Shown piece after piece: positions 20,475-31,821 of a stretch of DNA of 64,000 nt. The translations under genes and the position numbers were made by a program. Where the stretch lies: NCBI GenBank assembly GCA_013115125.1, contig JABANN010000029.1, forward strand, positions 55,600 to 119,599, written 5' to 3'. The stretch comes from Perkinsus olseni (lineage: Eukaryota > Perkinsozoa > Perkinsida). The number at the start of each line of letters is the position of its first letter. The first letter of the stretch is position 1. The notes beneath the pieces were generated by a model. That model was not told the origin of the DNA and did not search any database. It saw only the letters and a list, made by a program, of their open reading frames with translations.

Positions 20475-23048
20475 ATGGATGACGGTCAAGCCTCGCTGTT
20501 GGCTTCGTCCAGGCTACCGAAACGCGATTCCGAATGCCGAAGTACTACTTCAGAAGTAGATTCTATGTCAAACTACCATCGGCCAATCTGCCTTCAGATT
20601 CACACTCCCCTTTAGTAGAACTGCCTAACAGTAGTAGTAAGAGTTTCTTTGAAGAAGCTAAGATAAGTGATGGAGAGGTGGAGGAGGTCAGGAAGTGAGA
20701 CTGGACCTGGGGCATTCCGCTTATCCGATACCCAGTCTGGCGTTGGGCATTTCTGCCCTGCGAAACTATCGTCGCGCGATCGAGGCTAGGGTTTGGGAGA
20801 GGAGCGAATATCGTCAGGCGATTCCTGCAGTTCGCAAGGAAGGTCATCAAAGACAAGCATCTAGCGACATCACAGCTCACGGATGTCCTGTTCCTTGACG
20901 ACTTCGTTTACATGCTTGATCACTACAATATCATAAATAACCCTGCTAAGTGAGCGGCGCACGTGAGAAAGCCCTTATCTAAGCACGACAACAGATACGA
21001 GGCTTACTTCTCTGCAATGGACCGAAACAAGGACGGCTTTTTGGACTTTGACGAGTTTTTGAGGGGAGTTAGTGCTGCGGATCCTAAAACGGTCCACATA
21101 CTCAACAGTTTCACGGGGTGAAGGGTCAATCCCATTGCGATTTGTGAACGAGTCGTGTAAGGTACGAGCGAGGGCAGTACATTTTCGACTTCTACGATGG
21201 TAACAGAAGCAAGACTCTGGAGTTCACCGAGTTCGCTAGGCTAGTAGCTGACTGTGCATCTATGAAGACAAATGATCCTACCAACGAGAAGGTAGGAGGG
21301 TGTAGCTGTGGAAGGCTGACCGCGCTTGGAAGGTACGCAGCATGGCCCTGACCAAGGCCAAGGAGCTTGACATGCTCGGCGATGCTGGCAATTTGCTACA
21401 TTTCGTAGGACCAGAAAATACTGGTGGGGCGACACCTTTTGTGCTCGATCAGTCATGCGTGAAGTTCAAAAAGTTTTACGAGTGTATGCAGAGTGAGAAA
21501 CTTCGAGGCACCAGTCGCCTCTTCCGGTAGGATCATCGGCTAGCTGTCAGGGACGGTTACTATGGAGTACCAGGTTCAATGCCTCTCTCATACGGTTGAG
21601 ACCGAGCGATGGCTCAGTCAAAGCTGATCGTGCTCTCGAAACACCGACGGTGAACTGTTCGACGCTGTTAGCAGACAGCTTCATTTCGTGCGTCTGTATG
21701 TACTAGACGGTCCGGTCCCGGCCTACTGCTACGCCGCGATCACATTCAGTGGACGGTGTCCATGATGATGACGACACACCAGAAGGTGGAGCGCCTCCAG
21801 TGCAGGAACCAAGTATGCGCCTCGAAGGTCAGCGTGGCGTTTGCGTTGCCGCGCGGAGTCGTGTGGCCCCCCGCAGATATACAGCATGACGACTCTGTTG
21901 TTAACTTCCTCCACGACGTGTCTGCCGAAATCGTGTGCAACTCAGTGTCACGGTCCCCATTCAGTCAACAGCTGCTCGCCTCGGAGATCTCCCCATTGTC
22001 ATTCATAACATCGGCACCGGGTGGGCATCCGAGGTGGTGCTCCTTGCTTTGTAACCGAGTCAACGCTAGGTGGAGAGGGTTATGGTGAGGAGGACAAGTC
22101 AGCTGGTTGCCTGCCCCCTCCAGACCACCGCTCAGCATCTCCAGCCGAACCTGTTGACAACTTGGCTGGTGGGGCGTGCTGGTTGAAACCAAAGATTCGA
22201 CCATCAGGTGAAGAAGAGGCTAGTGGCCCGTCCCTGACCTGGCCGATGTTCGATGCTGCATCGGTTGGCGAGGAGCTTACGAAACGAGGCCGAGCTGCTG
22301 CGAAGAAGTTCGTGCAGAGCTGCCTCTACGAAGTGTCGCCGGAGTGGTGAGCCACGAAGAAATCAGCTTCCCTCCGCGGTGGGTTCACGAGTCTAGGTAT
22401 GTGGCATACGTCCAGGAGGCAGAGAGAGACGGGCGGCGGGGCCTGGGAGCCCTTGCCCAGTTTGCGTCCACCGATGACCTTCATCTCATTATTCGTGTAG
22501 CTGCGCGTATCTTGCTCTCCGATGGTGAGGCCCGATATCTCAAGGGTGCGCTCATGTCTCGGTACAAGGTTCGTTCCGTAGCTCTCTCGTTGAGAACGTA
22601 TCAGCACCCGCGAAGATCTTCGGAGGGCTTAACGGACAACTCCTGGACCTGCTCAGCCTCTTTCGGAGTTTCCTCCCGCCGGATTCCCTCACCGGCGATA
22701 TACAGTACACCAACTATGTATTTTTAGGTTAGACTGAACTGCCGTTACTCATGTAATGCTGCCAGCTGTTTCAGGAGACTATATTGGCCCGGGCTGGTGC
22801 AACCTGGATACGCTCGCCCTCATTCTGAGCCTAAAGATCCTCTACCCGAGTTGATCAAAGGGGCCTTCATCCGCTGCGGACCTGCCATACTCTCAGATGC
22901 CATTACTCTTCTTCGAGGAAAGCACGAAGCCGATCCGTCCGACCGACACTTCCTGAGAGAATGCGAGGAGCGTCTGGGCGTTGAGGAGGGCCGACGAATT
23001 TGGAAGTTGGCGAACCGTGAGAGTCCTCTATGGTTCGTGGCGAGTTAA
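20475..23048 (+). CDS. EF-hand protein, paralogue 2 (complete form), unassigned family
   Basis: ATG at 20475. After MDDGQASLLASSRLPKRD come VELPNSSSKSFFEEAKISD, VIKDKHLATSQLTDVLFLDD then YMLDHYNIINNP, and two calcium-binding loops. EF1 is DRNKDGFLDFDEF (about 21019-21057), a canonical D-x-N-x-D-G-x-L-x-x-x-E loop. EF2 is FDFYDGNRSKTLEFTEF (about 21185-21235), with D-G-N-R-S-K-T-L-x-x-x-E. Then ADCASMKTNDP, ALTKAKELDMLGDAG and KFKKFYECMQSEKLRGTSRL. A C-terminal helical part contains GRAAAKKFVQSCLYEVSPEW and LLDLLSLFRSFLPPDSLTGD, then YTNYVFL. The last exon (22797-23048) reads SDAITLLRGKHEADPSDRHF and is less certain. Likely a calcium-responsive regulator; no kinase, phosphatase or protease motif was found. 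Confidence 0.6.
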
Positions 23049-24236
23049 TGATCATCGTCGTGATCAGAGTGTTTCGAGTGTTTACCGTTGGCCGTGCTGA
23101 TAGAAGGACGCGTCCTGTGCGTCCACGGCTCTGTACCATCATCTTTGACAGTGCTAGAGGTATAATATCAGATGCGGTCTGGTTTTCTGTGTATACCCTA
23201 TCGCCTCAGCCACTGAAGAAGCTGAAACGTCCGCTGAGGGCAGTGCGAGCTAGCGGGCAGCCATCGGAGAGGATATCGACCAGGATAGTTTCTGAGATGT
23301 AACTGCAGCGGTCCATTCCCTCATACCCCTTCATAACCTTGCTAGACTCAACCCTCTGACAAGTAGCGCCTATGAAGAATCACCACCCGTTAATACCAAG
23401 TCTCTGATGAAGAGCAGCCGAGTATCTTTGGTGGTGCGAGCACGAGGGGAGGTCCCACCCACCGGCGTTGGGTCTGCTTGGGGTAAATAGGAACCATTCC
23501 ATGCGCGGCGACGGCAGTTGGTCGTTGTTAGATGGACGCCTCCTGACCGTTATGTCCTGCCTTAACTACTGCGATCGTGTGGCTAACGATGCCGCAGTAC
23601 TGCAGCTGATTCTTGACGAATCAGGGATGTTGCGCATCTACCCACGGGTTATCACAGCCTGCCGGTGAGGTGCAGGCAGGGGTCCGACGTCGCGATTCGT
23701 ACCCTTCAGGCCTCGCTTGTTGAAGATGCTGATGGCACAGGATAATAAGTCCGAAGAAGCACCACATCGGTGGCCGATGGTGACACTCACAGGCGTTGAG
23801 TGTCATGATCGCCACCAAGCGCTGCAGGCTTCCAGGCGTAGAACAGCATCACCGAGAACTTGTCGTGCAGCGCGCCGAACCCGAGAGGAGCTCATCAGAG
23901 ATGCCATGCGGAAACCCGCTTGGAACGGTCAGCACCATCGGGGTGGTGAAGCATTACGGATGTTTCCTTGGTGTAGGCGCATCCATCAACCTGGCGAGCC
24001 TGGAAGTCACGCCCGAGACTCCTGGCAGGATACTGAGATCGATCGCCATGAGGCCAGAGTACGTTAGGTGTTTTCGCCGCTCCGCATCGATCCCTATTTT
24101 ATATCAGGTGTCTACAACGTCAGCAAGCTCAGTATCAACACCGTCGCGTGTCTCTGCCATCCTGCAATTCTCCCTCAACGATCGCGGCGACACACCCCAC
24201 CACTGGCACGTCAGACTAGATGAGACCTGTGTGTAG
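23049..24236 (+). CDS. Unassigned plus-strand gene or 3' extension of the EF-hand gene
   Basis: Readable exons follow one another with good splice signals. One runs about 23492-23668 (SLLDGRLLTVMSCLNYCDRV and AAVLQLILDESGMLRIYPR, then a GTGAGG donor at 23667). One starts at about 23713 (PRLLKMLMAQDNKSEEA). One runs about 23800-24060 (GTVSTIGVVKHYGCFLGVGA, SINLASLEVTPETPGRIL). The last frame stops at 24236. No domain was recognised, and it is not settled whether this belongs to the EF-hand gene upstream. The 360 bases between 24237 and 24596 hold nothing I can name and should contain the SDHB promoter. Confidence 0.35.
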
Positions 24237-24596
24237 CATGATGCTATTGGCTCTTACTATGGAACTTAATTCAATCAGTTTCCACGACGAGGTGTCTCAG
24301 CTTTAGTTTTCTTCCCCCTCCAAGGTCAAATAACTCGGAAAGTTTTCCGGTCTGAGACCGACCGGTAGTCCCTTGCCGACGAAAAGTCGCTGTTTTCGCG
24401 CACGCCCTGGCGATCGATATCTGGTCGACGCATTTACGTTCGCTCTTCCGTCCCCACTCTAACACGCACCAGCTGGCTCGTAACGATCTTCTGTGTAGAT
24501 GCGGTGTCTATAATCCTTCCTCTCGCTGTCGTTGGACTTGTGATTCCCTGTTGATCGCGATCTTTCCGCCAGGGTCGAAAGTTTTCCAACTTCACG

Positions 24597-25727
24597 ATGC
24601 TCTCTCGAGTCTGGTCCAACACCACCCGTCGTTGCTTCGCTTCGGCCACTAAGATGCAGACCTTGAGAGTCTACCGTTACGACCCTCTCAAGCAAGACAA
24701 GCCGCATATGCAGGTATATGTTCTGCCTCGCCATGCTTGACCGCCTTCACTCCCCATCATTTTTAGGAGTTCACGATCGACTTGGGGCAATGTGGCCCGA
24801 TGATTCTGGACGCCCTGATTAAAATCAAGGATACTCAGGACTCCACCTTGGCGTTCAGGTAGAGGCCCTCCTCGCTGTTCTCCTGTCTCACCGTTCACCA
24901 TTGTCAGGCGTTCGTGTCGGGAGGGTATCTGCGGATCTTGCGCTATGAATATTAATGGGAAGAACGGCCTGGCCTGCCTTCAGTACATTGAGCCTGGCGA
25001 TACACCCATCGACATCCAGCCGCTTCCTCACACGTAGTGACTGGAAGAGGCCTTGAGGGTGACCGGGTTTGTAATAGGTACGTATTGAAGGACTTGGTAC
25101 CGGACTTGAGCAATTTTTATAATCAATATAAGAGTATTGAGCCGTGGCTGAAACGTAGACGTGCCAAGCAGCCTGGAGAGAAGGAGTATTATCAGAGCAT
25201 TGAGGATCGAGAGAAGCTGGATGGGATGTAGTTTGTCTACAGCGCGAGGTTGGGCTTACCTTGGCCGTCTAGGTACGAGTGCATCCTCTGTGCCTGCTGC
25301 ATGAACTCTTGCCCGTCCTACTGGTGGAACCCTGAGTACTATCTCGGCCCAGCGGTCCTCATGCAGGCATACAGGTGAGGTTGATGGCGGACGGACGGGA
25401 GCCGGAGTCAATGCTGCTTTCGTCTAGATGGATTGCCGACTCGAGAGATGAGTTCACAACAGAGCGCATGGCTTGGATCAACGACTCTATGAGACTTTAT
25501 CGTTGTCACGGGATTATGAATTGCACCTCGTGCTGCCCTAAGGGTGAGTGATGGTTCGGTCGACGAAAGTCTACCTGGATGGCTCCCATGCAGGTCTGGA
25601 TCCTGCCAAGGCGATTGCTAAGATGAAGGCCGAGATTGAAGCTGCTTATGAGCCGGGATGGACCAAGATCGTCGCCCAAGAGTCGTTAGCTAATAAGAAG
25701 CGCGAGAGCGGTATGATGTATGCCTAG
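24597..25727 (+). CDS. SDHB: Succinate dehydrogenase iron-sulfur subunit, mitochondrial
   Basis: Six exons were resolved in phase. ATG 24597 opens an Arg/Ser-rich mitochondrial presequence ([19 protein letters not shown]). Exon 1 ends at 24713 and exon 2 starts at 24767; later junctions fall at FRR, HT-YV, GM-YEC, YR-WIA and KG-LDP. All three Fe-S centres are present: CREGICGSC plus a later Cys for 2Fe-2[18 protein letters not shown] for 4Fe-4S, and [15 protein letters not shown] for 3Fe-4S. The quinone-site W/P region (SCPSYWW) is intact. It ends SGMMYA with TAG at 25725-25727. It passes electrons from the flavoprotein SDHA to ubiquinone in complex II at the inner mitochondrial membrane. Normal length; certain assignment. 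Confidence 0.97.
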
Positions 25728-25767
25728 TTAACGGCAGACCTTTGTTGAACTGACCGTGTATAACAAC

Positions 25768-26038
25768 ATGTCATTATTGAGTTTTTACCTGCGCCTACTG
25801 GGCATGCCACCGCCCATCGCGCTGCAAATGAATAGGTAGGGGCCATTGTCGATTGTGGCCGGCAGTCCTATTCTCACCGTTCCGTAGTAGGAAGTATTGG
25901 TACTTTTTTGACGAGGTGTCGTTGAGTTACTAGTGAATAGTAACAAAATAGGACCGCTCATGTATTGCTTTGTTCCCCCGTGTGAAGCGAGAGAACAAGT
26001 GGCATGAGGCCTACTTCATCGGAGGTTTCTCTTTATGA
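25768..26038 (+). CDS. 47-residue protein, three exons including a 25-nt exon
   Basis: Exons 25768-25835, 25891-25915 and 25988-26038 add up to 144 nt, 47 codons plus TGA, with all junctions GT-AG and in phase. The product starts MSLLSFYLRLLGMPPP, continues IALQMNRKYWYFFDE and ends RENKWHEAYFIGGFSL. The N-terminal 20 residues are hydrophobic with a Pro break and the C-terminal half is aromatic and charged, the look of a small subunit of a respiratory complex or a mitochondrial import component. It starts 40 bases after the SDHB stop, on the same strand. Its family is unknown to me; a link to complex II is a suggestion from position only. Confidence 0.6.
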
Positions 26039-26620
26039 GTAAGGGAATTGCGTGGTAGAGCGAATATGCACCGCGTTGTGACATCTAGGCATCACATGAA
26101 ACTCATTTTATGGCGAGCTTTTCATTCGCAGGGTCGCTACGTGCCGTGATTCCCGAAGGTCATGTGGAGATCGTAGCGGAACTGCAGGCAATCCGTGAAA
26201 GAACATTCGAGTGTTCAGACCCGTCCGATCATTTACTGTCTCTGTTCTGCGTTCACGGCAAGAATTCATCTCGGTGTATACCAAAGACGAGCGAAACGGG
26301 ATTTCTCTCCGCATTGAGAGTGAGCAGGCGAATCGGGTTCCGCCTGTTTTTCGATCACGACTCGTAACACTAGGCGGGACAACTAGGCAGTGGAGAATAG
26401 TAGTGTCAGGAGCATGCCTGGTCAGAAAAGTGCAGCAACGCTATGTCATTGGGCCATGATCTCGTCCTTCGGCTCGGCTGCTGACTGAAAATGACCCACA
26501 GTGGCCGTCGCATGTGGGGATATCGTTGTGCTGACCCTGTTGATGGTGGGAGGTCCCCCACCACCCTGTCGACCCAAGGGAACCACCATGTTGGCTGCGA
26601 TGCGCCTGAGTGAAGCGGGT
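26039..26620. other. Region without a supported gene
   Basis: Open frames exist on both strands (for example 26110-26367 plus) but with no domain, no consistent splice structure and no conservation that I recognise. The last part (about 26400-26620) could be the final exon of the kinesin if an intron skips the TGA at 26636. Confidence 0.3.
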
Positions 26621-26635
26621 TAACGGTGAGCCCGA

Positions 26636-29600
26636 TCATCGATAGTACAAGCTACCTCGTCGAGCCGTTGCCCCCTGGGGTGGGCGGGACCATTGCTGAG
26701 CCTCTGCCGAACGCTTGAGTCCCTCCGAAACGTTTCTGCAGAATCTACACGAGAGCTGCACAGAGAAGCTGTGGACGGGATGACCCACGTCCATGGCGTT
26801 GGTCATGTTGTGGCATTGTACAAGCAATTTGTCGTATCTGGACTTGCTCTCCGACAACGACTCCTGCAATTGATTAATTCTAGTATCCTTCCTCTTGGTC
26901 GCTCTCTCCTTCTCCTGAGCCAACCATTGCTGGTGGATGCACTCATGGAGCCCTACGTAAAGTTCCTTCTGCAAGTCAGCATTCTGGGCAATCTTGGCTT
27001 GGTGTAGGTCTGTGAGCTGACTGAGATTCTTATCGAGCTGCATCATCTTGTGCTTCATCATCCACTCCTCCTCTTTATGCTGATGACAAAGAACCATCGG
27101 TGAGTGGATATCGACCATGGGGCTCCATCACTACGGAACTATCCCCCCTCCACAGGAGAGAAGACGCCCTCAGTACTGCCGTAGCGCCCCAGATTACCCG
27201 TAGAATCTGCTGGCTGAGCTGCCCTTCCAGCTCTGCTATGCGACGCTCGAGCTCCTCCGTTTGTCGAGATAGGAGGCCGTCAACTGTGCCACCATCGCTC
27301 CCATTAGAACCTGACATGTAGAACGATACGGGAGGCATCACGCAGTAACCGATCCCACCAGCTTGCTCGAGGAGCTGCTCCAAACGGTCGATGCGCTGTG
27401 CCTGATTGGAAAAGTTGTGACACCCGACGCCTCGGTGAACCTCAACTCACCTGCAGCATCTTCGTAGTCTGCAGCTCCTGCACCAGCAACCGTAGGGATG
27501 GCGCCTTGCTCTCTGAGAATGTGCACTGGTAGCCACTCAAACAGCTAGCCATTCTACTTCCATCGCCACTTGAGTCTGCTCCGTTCTTGGACGCGGAGGG
27601 TGGGGACTAAAGGCGATGGCAATGGAAGATCCAACGTGGATGCTAAGACCCACCCCTGATGGCGAGCGTTCTCCCTCTCTCTCCTTCTCCTGGTTCTGCT
27701 GCTGCTGCTGCTGCTGCTGTCGTAAACTTTCGGTAACCTCTAGCCTCTCGCGCAATACGGCTAGTTCTCGGCGAGATTCATCTCCTTCACGCTGAAGCTA
27801 GGGCATCTCCAGAAGTCTCCTGGCGGCCCGTCCCTACGGCTAGTTGGTTCTGAGCATCATTCGCCTCCTGTAGCTGATACTCCAAAGAAGCCTTGGCTTC
27901 CTGCGCTGCGGCAACTTCAGAGCGGAGCTCCTCGAACTTAGCGGCCTGCTCTTCCAGCTCCTACCATGACAACGACCATAGTTGAAGCCTATGAGGCAGA
28001 CAAAGTCCAGTCCGGCACAAGGTCTCCCACCTCTCGCAGACCACGATTCTCCAACTCCTGGTCGGCAATCTGATCCCTGAGCTCTCGAACATTGGTATCC
28101 TCAGGCTTCACCTCCGGGGCAGCAGGAGAAGCAGCCATCGGTCCTAGGGGTACACCTCGACGAGGAGTCGAACGGGCCAGGGCGCACAGCAACTGTGTTT
28201 GGTGCTCAACCCACCTTCGGCTTTCGGCGAGCCTTTCATTGACGATCCTGCAGTAGAGGGCGACGCTTCCAAGGCAATCGTCTCCAGGCCTGCGATGTGA
28301 GCTCTTCCCGAACTGCGTTGACTGGTCCTCCCACTGCCTATCTCTATGCCGGCCTGCGAGCACCGATCCTTAAGATGCTTGATGATCCTCTTGCAGCGAC
28401 TCAGAGTCTCCCTGTGCTTCACGACTAGACCCTGGCTCTTCTCCAGCATTATCGTAAGCTCTTCTACTGAGCGTCGTTGGTTCACATGGCACACGTTCTT
28501 GATGGCCTTCGCTCGCTGTCCGAACCTGCAATAATCAGACTGAGCAGGAGAGGCTGAGGTGGAGCGGGTGACCTGAGGGTGGAGACGGTCTCAGTGATAT
28601 TTGCCAGGCTTGGACTGCAGGTAAGGATGATGCATGTCTTAGAGTTGCCACCGAGGGATTCTTGGAGCACTCGAGTGAGACGAGAGTCTCGATACGGGAT
28701 GTGCTTCCTAGGAGCAGTAAGTACTGCAGACTGTGGCAGGATGGTCGTGTGCCATCACTTATCGCCCGCGTTCCCTCCAGGGCTGGTCAAGGCATTGATG
28801 ACGTTACCCAAGGCAGAGAGAGACCGATTGATGCTGCCTGCTTCTACCAGGCGATTTCCCGTGGCGCCTGAGAAACAGCGGCAATCCGTGGCAGAAAGGG
28901 GTCGCTCCAGTCGTACCAGTCTTGGATACCTTCTCCGAACCAGCGAGGTCCACCAGACGAAGGGAGCCTTCCTTCACCGACCTAAGAGGTCCGACCTAAC
29001 TCCCACTAGGAGCACGGGCCCTACTCATCAGAACCGTTCTTAGCAGTGGCAGTGAGCATGAGGATAAGATGGGATCTCGAGGAATGTTCATTCATGTTGG
29101 TCACTGCGGCCGTGCCTGCAAGTGTCGCTGTTAGCGATGGCCGAGATCTAGGTTGGTGACTACGATTAGCATGGCCCTCCTTCAGAATTTCAAAAATCAA
29201 TTCCTTGTTATTGATGTACCTGATCGTGCAATTCACTCAACACAGATGCGCATCTCTGATTTTACCGCTCAGTAACTCCTGCTATGAACACCCCCTTCCT
29301 CGGATCCTCCTTGATCTTCAAATGATCCTTCGACAGATCTACAGGGCGCCACTGACTATCCATCACCAGGTTGTCACTACCCTACCCATCAAGTCTCGTA
29401 TCCTCTCATTGTATATCTCAACTAGGCTAATTCTTATAGTATACTCAATGTCCTCAGGAGCCGTCTCTGCTTCCTCGAACAACGTGTCAACCTGACGACC
29501 ATGGCTGTCCTATCGTCAGGGGCAGCCACCGTTCTCACCATCCGGGGTATGACGCCCATATCGCGGTCGCTGTAGAGGTCAGGACCCTCCATCGTGTACG

Positions 29601-30096
29601 TTTTACCGCTTGCAGTTTGTCCATAGGCGAATACTGTGCCGTTGAACCCCTGAGAGTCGCAGAGGCAATTGCCTTAACCACTGTTGATTCGGGCAGGACC
29701 TGCATGACTCCTCGGATGATGGGCTTGGCCGCATACTCGTAAACCTCGCCTTGGGAACAGTCGTGATCGAACACTCTATCGAAAGTGAAGGTACCTCCCT
29801 CCGTCTCCATCGACCTGCAGGATAATGCTCGACAGCCTCGAGGCCATGCCACTACCGATTGATAGAGACACAAGAGGGGCTGCGGAACTGAACACAGTTA
29901 TGACCGCCGCCAGTAACCTGAAGCTCTTGCCGGCTCAAGGGACGGAACCTAAAAAATCATTAAGTTTTTCAGAAGCCGCCGAAATCGCTCACCTGCAGCA
30001 GACTTTGACATTGATGGCCTCCTCAGGCGCCGCGCCCGAGTTCATCGGGTCAGTGAGGTCGTCCTCGATCGATGCTATAGAAAGGTCCATGGTCAT
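26636..30096 (-). CDS. N-terminal-motor kinesin with coiled-coil stalk
   Basis: ATG at 30096 ([17 protein letters not shown]), then a short acidic leader and the motor: [55 protein letters not shown] (P-loop, about 29590-29650), [46 protein letters not shown] (switch I), [15 protein letters not shown] (switch II), [16 protein letters not shown] and [20 protein letters not shown], then [18 protein letters not shown]. The domain is complete. A neck and coiled coil follow ([17 protein letters not shown], then [20 protein letters not shown]), a Gln tract, and a last coil ([20 protein letters not shown]). The motor reads as a plus-end-directed kinesin-1/kinesin-3-like ATPase; the subfamily is not decided. 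Motor assignment certain; the C-terminal end is uncertain. Confidence 0.88.
27696..27719 (-). repeat. (CAG)8 tract encoding polyglutamine in the kinesin stalk
   Basis: Eight uninterrupted CTG triplets on the plus strand read as eight Gln in the kinesin frame (ESLR-Q8-NQEKERE). It is a likely length-variable microsatellite. Confidence 0.9.
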
Positions 30097-30607
30097 GGTA
30101 AACAACTGTTGGTAGTACAAAATCCCATGCCGGTCATTGGGGCCATCCTCGAGGGATTCGAGGGTGTTCATGATAGCTGGCCGGCCAGAGCGACCTTTAT
30201 GTACTCGTTTGTGATTCCATCTCTTCACGAGACTAAAACCGAATGGCGATGTGATAACATCGCCAGTCCCCTTTCGAATGATAATGGCGTTTCGAAAATG
30301 TAGGTATCATGAACGCAAGAGGTGATAGGCACCACATTAGTTAACACCACATCGATCAGCGAATTTATAAAGATTATGAGTATAAGGCAAGGACAGCCTT
30401 CTTGGAAATGTCAGCGTACACGCGGCACAGATCTCTAGAAGTGCCAAACTCCTTCTCTACAGCCCTAGTTGCATTCCCACAGATCTCCCACGAGTCTGCC
30501 CGCATCCTATTGGCATCGGGCGTTCGATGCCAGCGGATATCTTAAATGAGCTTGTTCAGTTGGCCTACCGCCTTTCGGACGATAATCGACTCATCGAGGA
30601 CACTTAG

Positions 30608-30778
30608 TGGATCTACACCAAGTTCCACATGAGAATGTTCAGCGAATTGCCACTCGGGCCCATCCACTACGCGATAGCGATGAAGGTAGCGGCGAGCTCC
30701 ATTACAGAAGTGCTACAGAAGAATGAGCAGAGGCTAGACGACACAGACAGCAGTCAGCAGACCATGACTCACAAGTAG
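30608..30778 (+). CDS. Possible last exon of an unassigned plus-strand gene
   Basis: After a possible TTAG acceptor the plus strand reads WIYTKFHMRMFSELPLGPIH, then YAIAMKVAASSITEVLQKNE, ending in a stop at 30776-30778, with strongly GC-rich third positions as in firm genes here. An upstream stretch (LNELVQLAYRLSDDNRLIED) may be the preceding exon. The minus strand over 30374-30560 is also open and protein-like (SWEICGNATRAVEKEFGTS), so the strand is not settled. No family recognised. Confidence 0.3.
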   Translation, partial: WIYTKFHMRMFSELPLGPIHYAIAMKVAASSITEVLQKNEQRLDDTDSSQQTMTHK

Positions 30779-31289
30779 CTCCGAAAGGCTCGCCAATCTT
30801 CAGCAGCTGGACAACCGATGAGATTTGTTTGTATGGCCCCGTGGCGCCTGACGTAAAGTCCTAATCCCGACCAGTCCTCTGTGTTCGCTTGCCCCAAGCT
30901 GTGGAAACAGTAGGCATAAGCGTTGTCTCCCGATAAATGCCTTTACCAGAGGAGAGAACTCCTGAAAGCGCACGAGACGTGACAGGACGATTTGGTTCAA
31001 TAAACGTATGCGATTTTCTTTCGCTCCTGGAAGCAGAACCATGAGCTATACTATTCATCGCTTTTCTCTGATAGTGATGCAATCGGAAAGGGCGCATGTT
31101 CTCACGTCATTGAAGGGGCGAGAGGCGGCTCCACCAAGCTCGTTAGCAAGGGATCGGTCCGATGAGAACGACCTCCATATTTGCGGTATAAGTCTTGCAG
31201 GAGGGATCATTGAGGACACCGCGACAAGCACAGGAACTGTACGGTAATGTAGGCTTCATTGCTGCTAATCATAGGATTCCGCTAGGGCA

Positions 31290-31560
31290 AAACCTATACC
31301 GTTACTATATTGTATTGGCGAGAACTTTGATGATCGGAGATTCCCGCCAATTCACCTGGTGGTCTTCCGAGCACCACCACTGGTGGTCCACAAGTAACCT
31401 TGAGCATCTGCCGCAGATGATCTGCGAACTCGAGGGACGCGACCTGGAAGACCCCAGTGACTGCCCATCCGTAGCTCACATTGATAGCTTCCCGACTACA
31501 CTGGCTCAGTGAGATCAGCCTCGGTCGGAACTAACGTGAGATCCATGATTATGGTAAGCA
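31290..31560 (-). pseudogene. Decayed copy of the kinesin 5' exons
   Basis: Minus-strand 31562-31504 matches the kinesin 5' UTR and first codons (30110-30047) at about 75 percent over 59 bases. It reads MDLTLVPTEADLTEP against [15 protein letters not shown]. Beyond an in-frame TAG the homology resumes as GAAGCTATCAATGT (kinesin EAINV). After a TTCCAG acceptor comes CGTCCCTCGAGTTCGCA against the kinesin CGTCCCTTGAGCCGGCA. No P-loop or later motor motif was found toward 30800, so only the 5' end of a former tandem duplicate remains. It is a host gene relic, not a mobile element. Confidence 0.5.
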
Positions 31561-31821
31561 ACTGCTACAGTCGAGGTGCCGAGGGAAATGCTTTTATATG
31601 ATAACGCCACCCCATAGGCCCACAGGGACCACCGAGGGATCGATCGGGGAGCCAAGAACGATCGGAAGCCCGTATAATGCAGTAGCGCGAATTGACAAAC
31701 GCAAGGCTGTGTTCGGCTTCCACACAGGGAGAAACTGGAGTTGACAAACATATGAGAAGAATCCTGAGAATAAGTCAAGGGTGCGACTCGAGGGGTACGC
31801 TTGGGGCGGCAAGGTAGCACA

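Noticed and set aside
18345-20700. The repeated VELP[DN]SS segments as a dispersed repeat
   Set aside because: They are matching exons of two tandem paralogous genes, not an independent repeat element.
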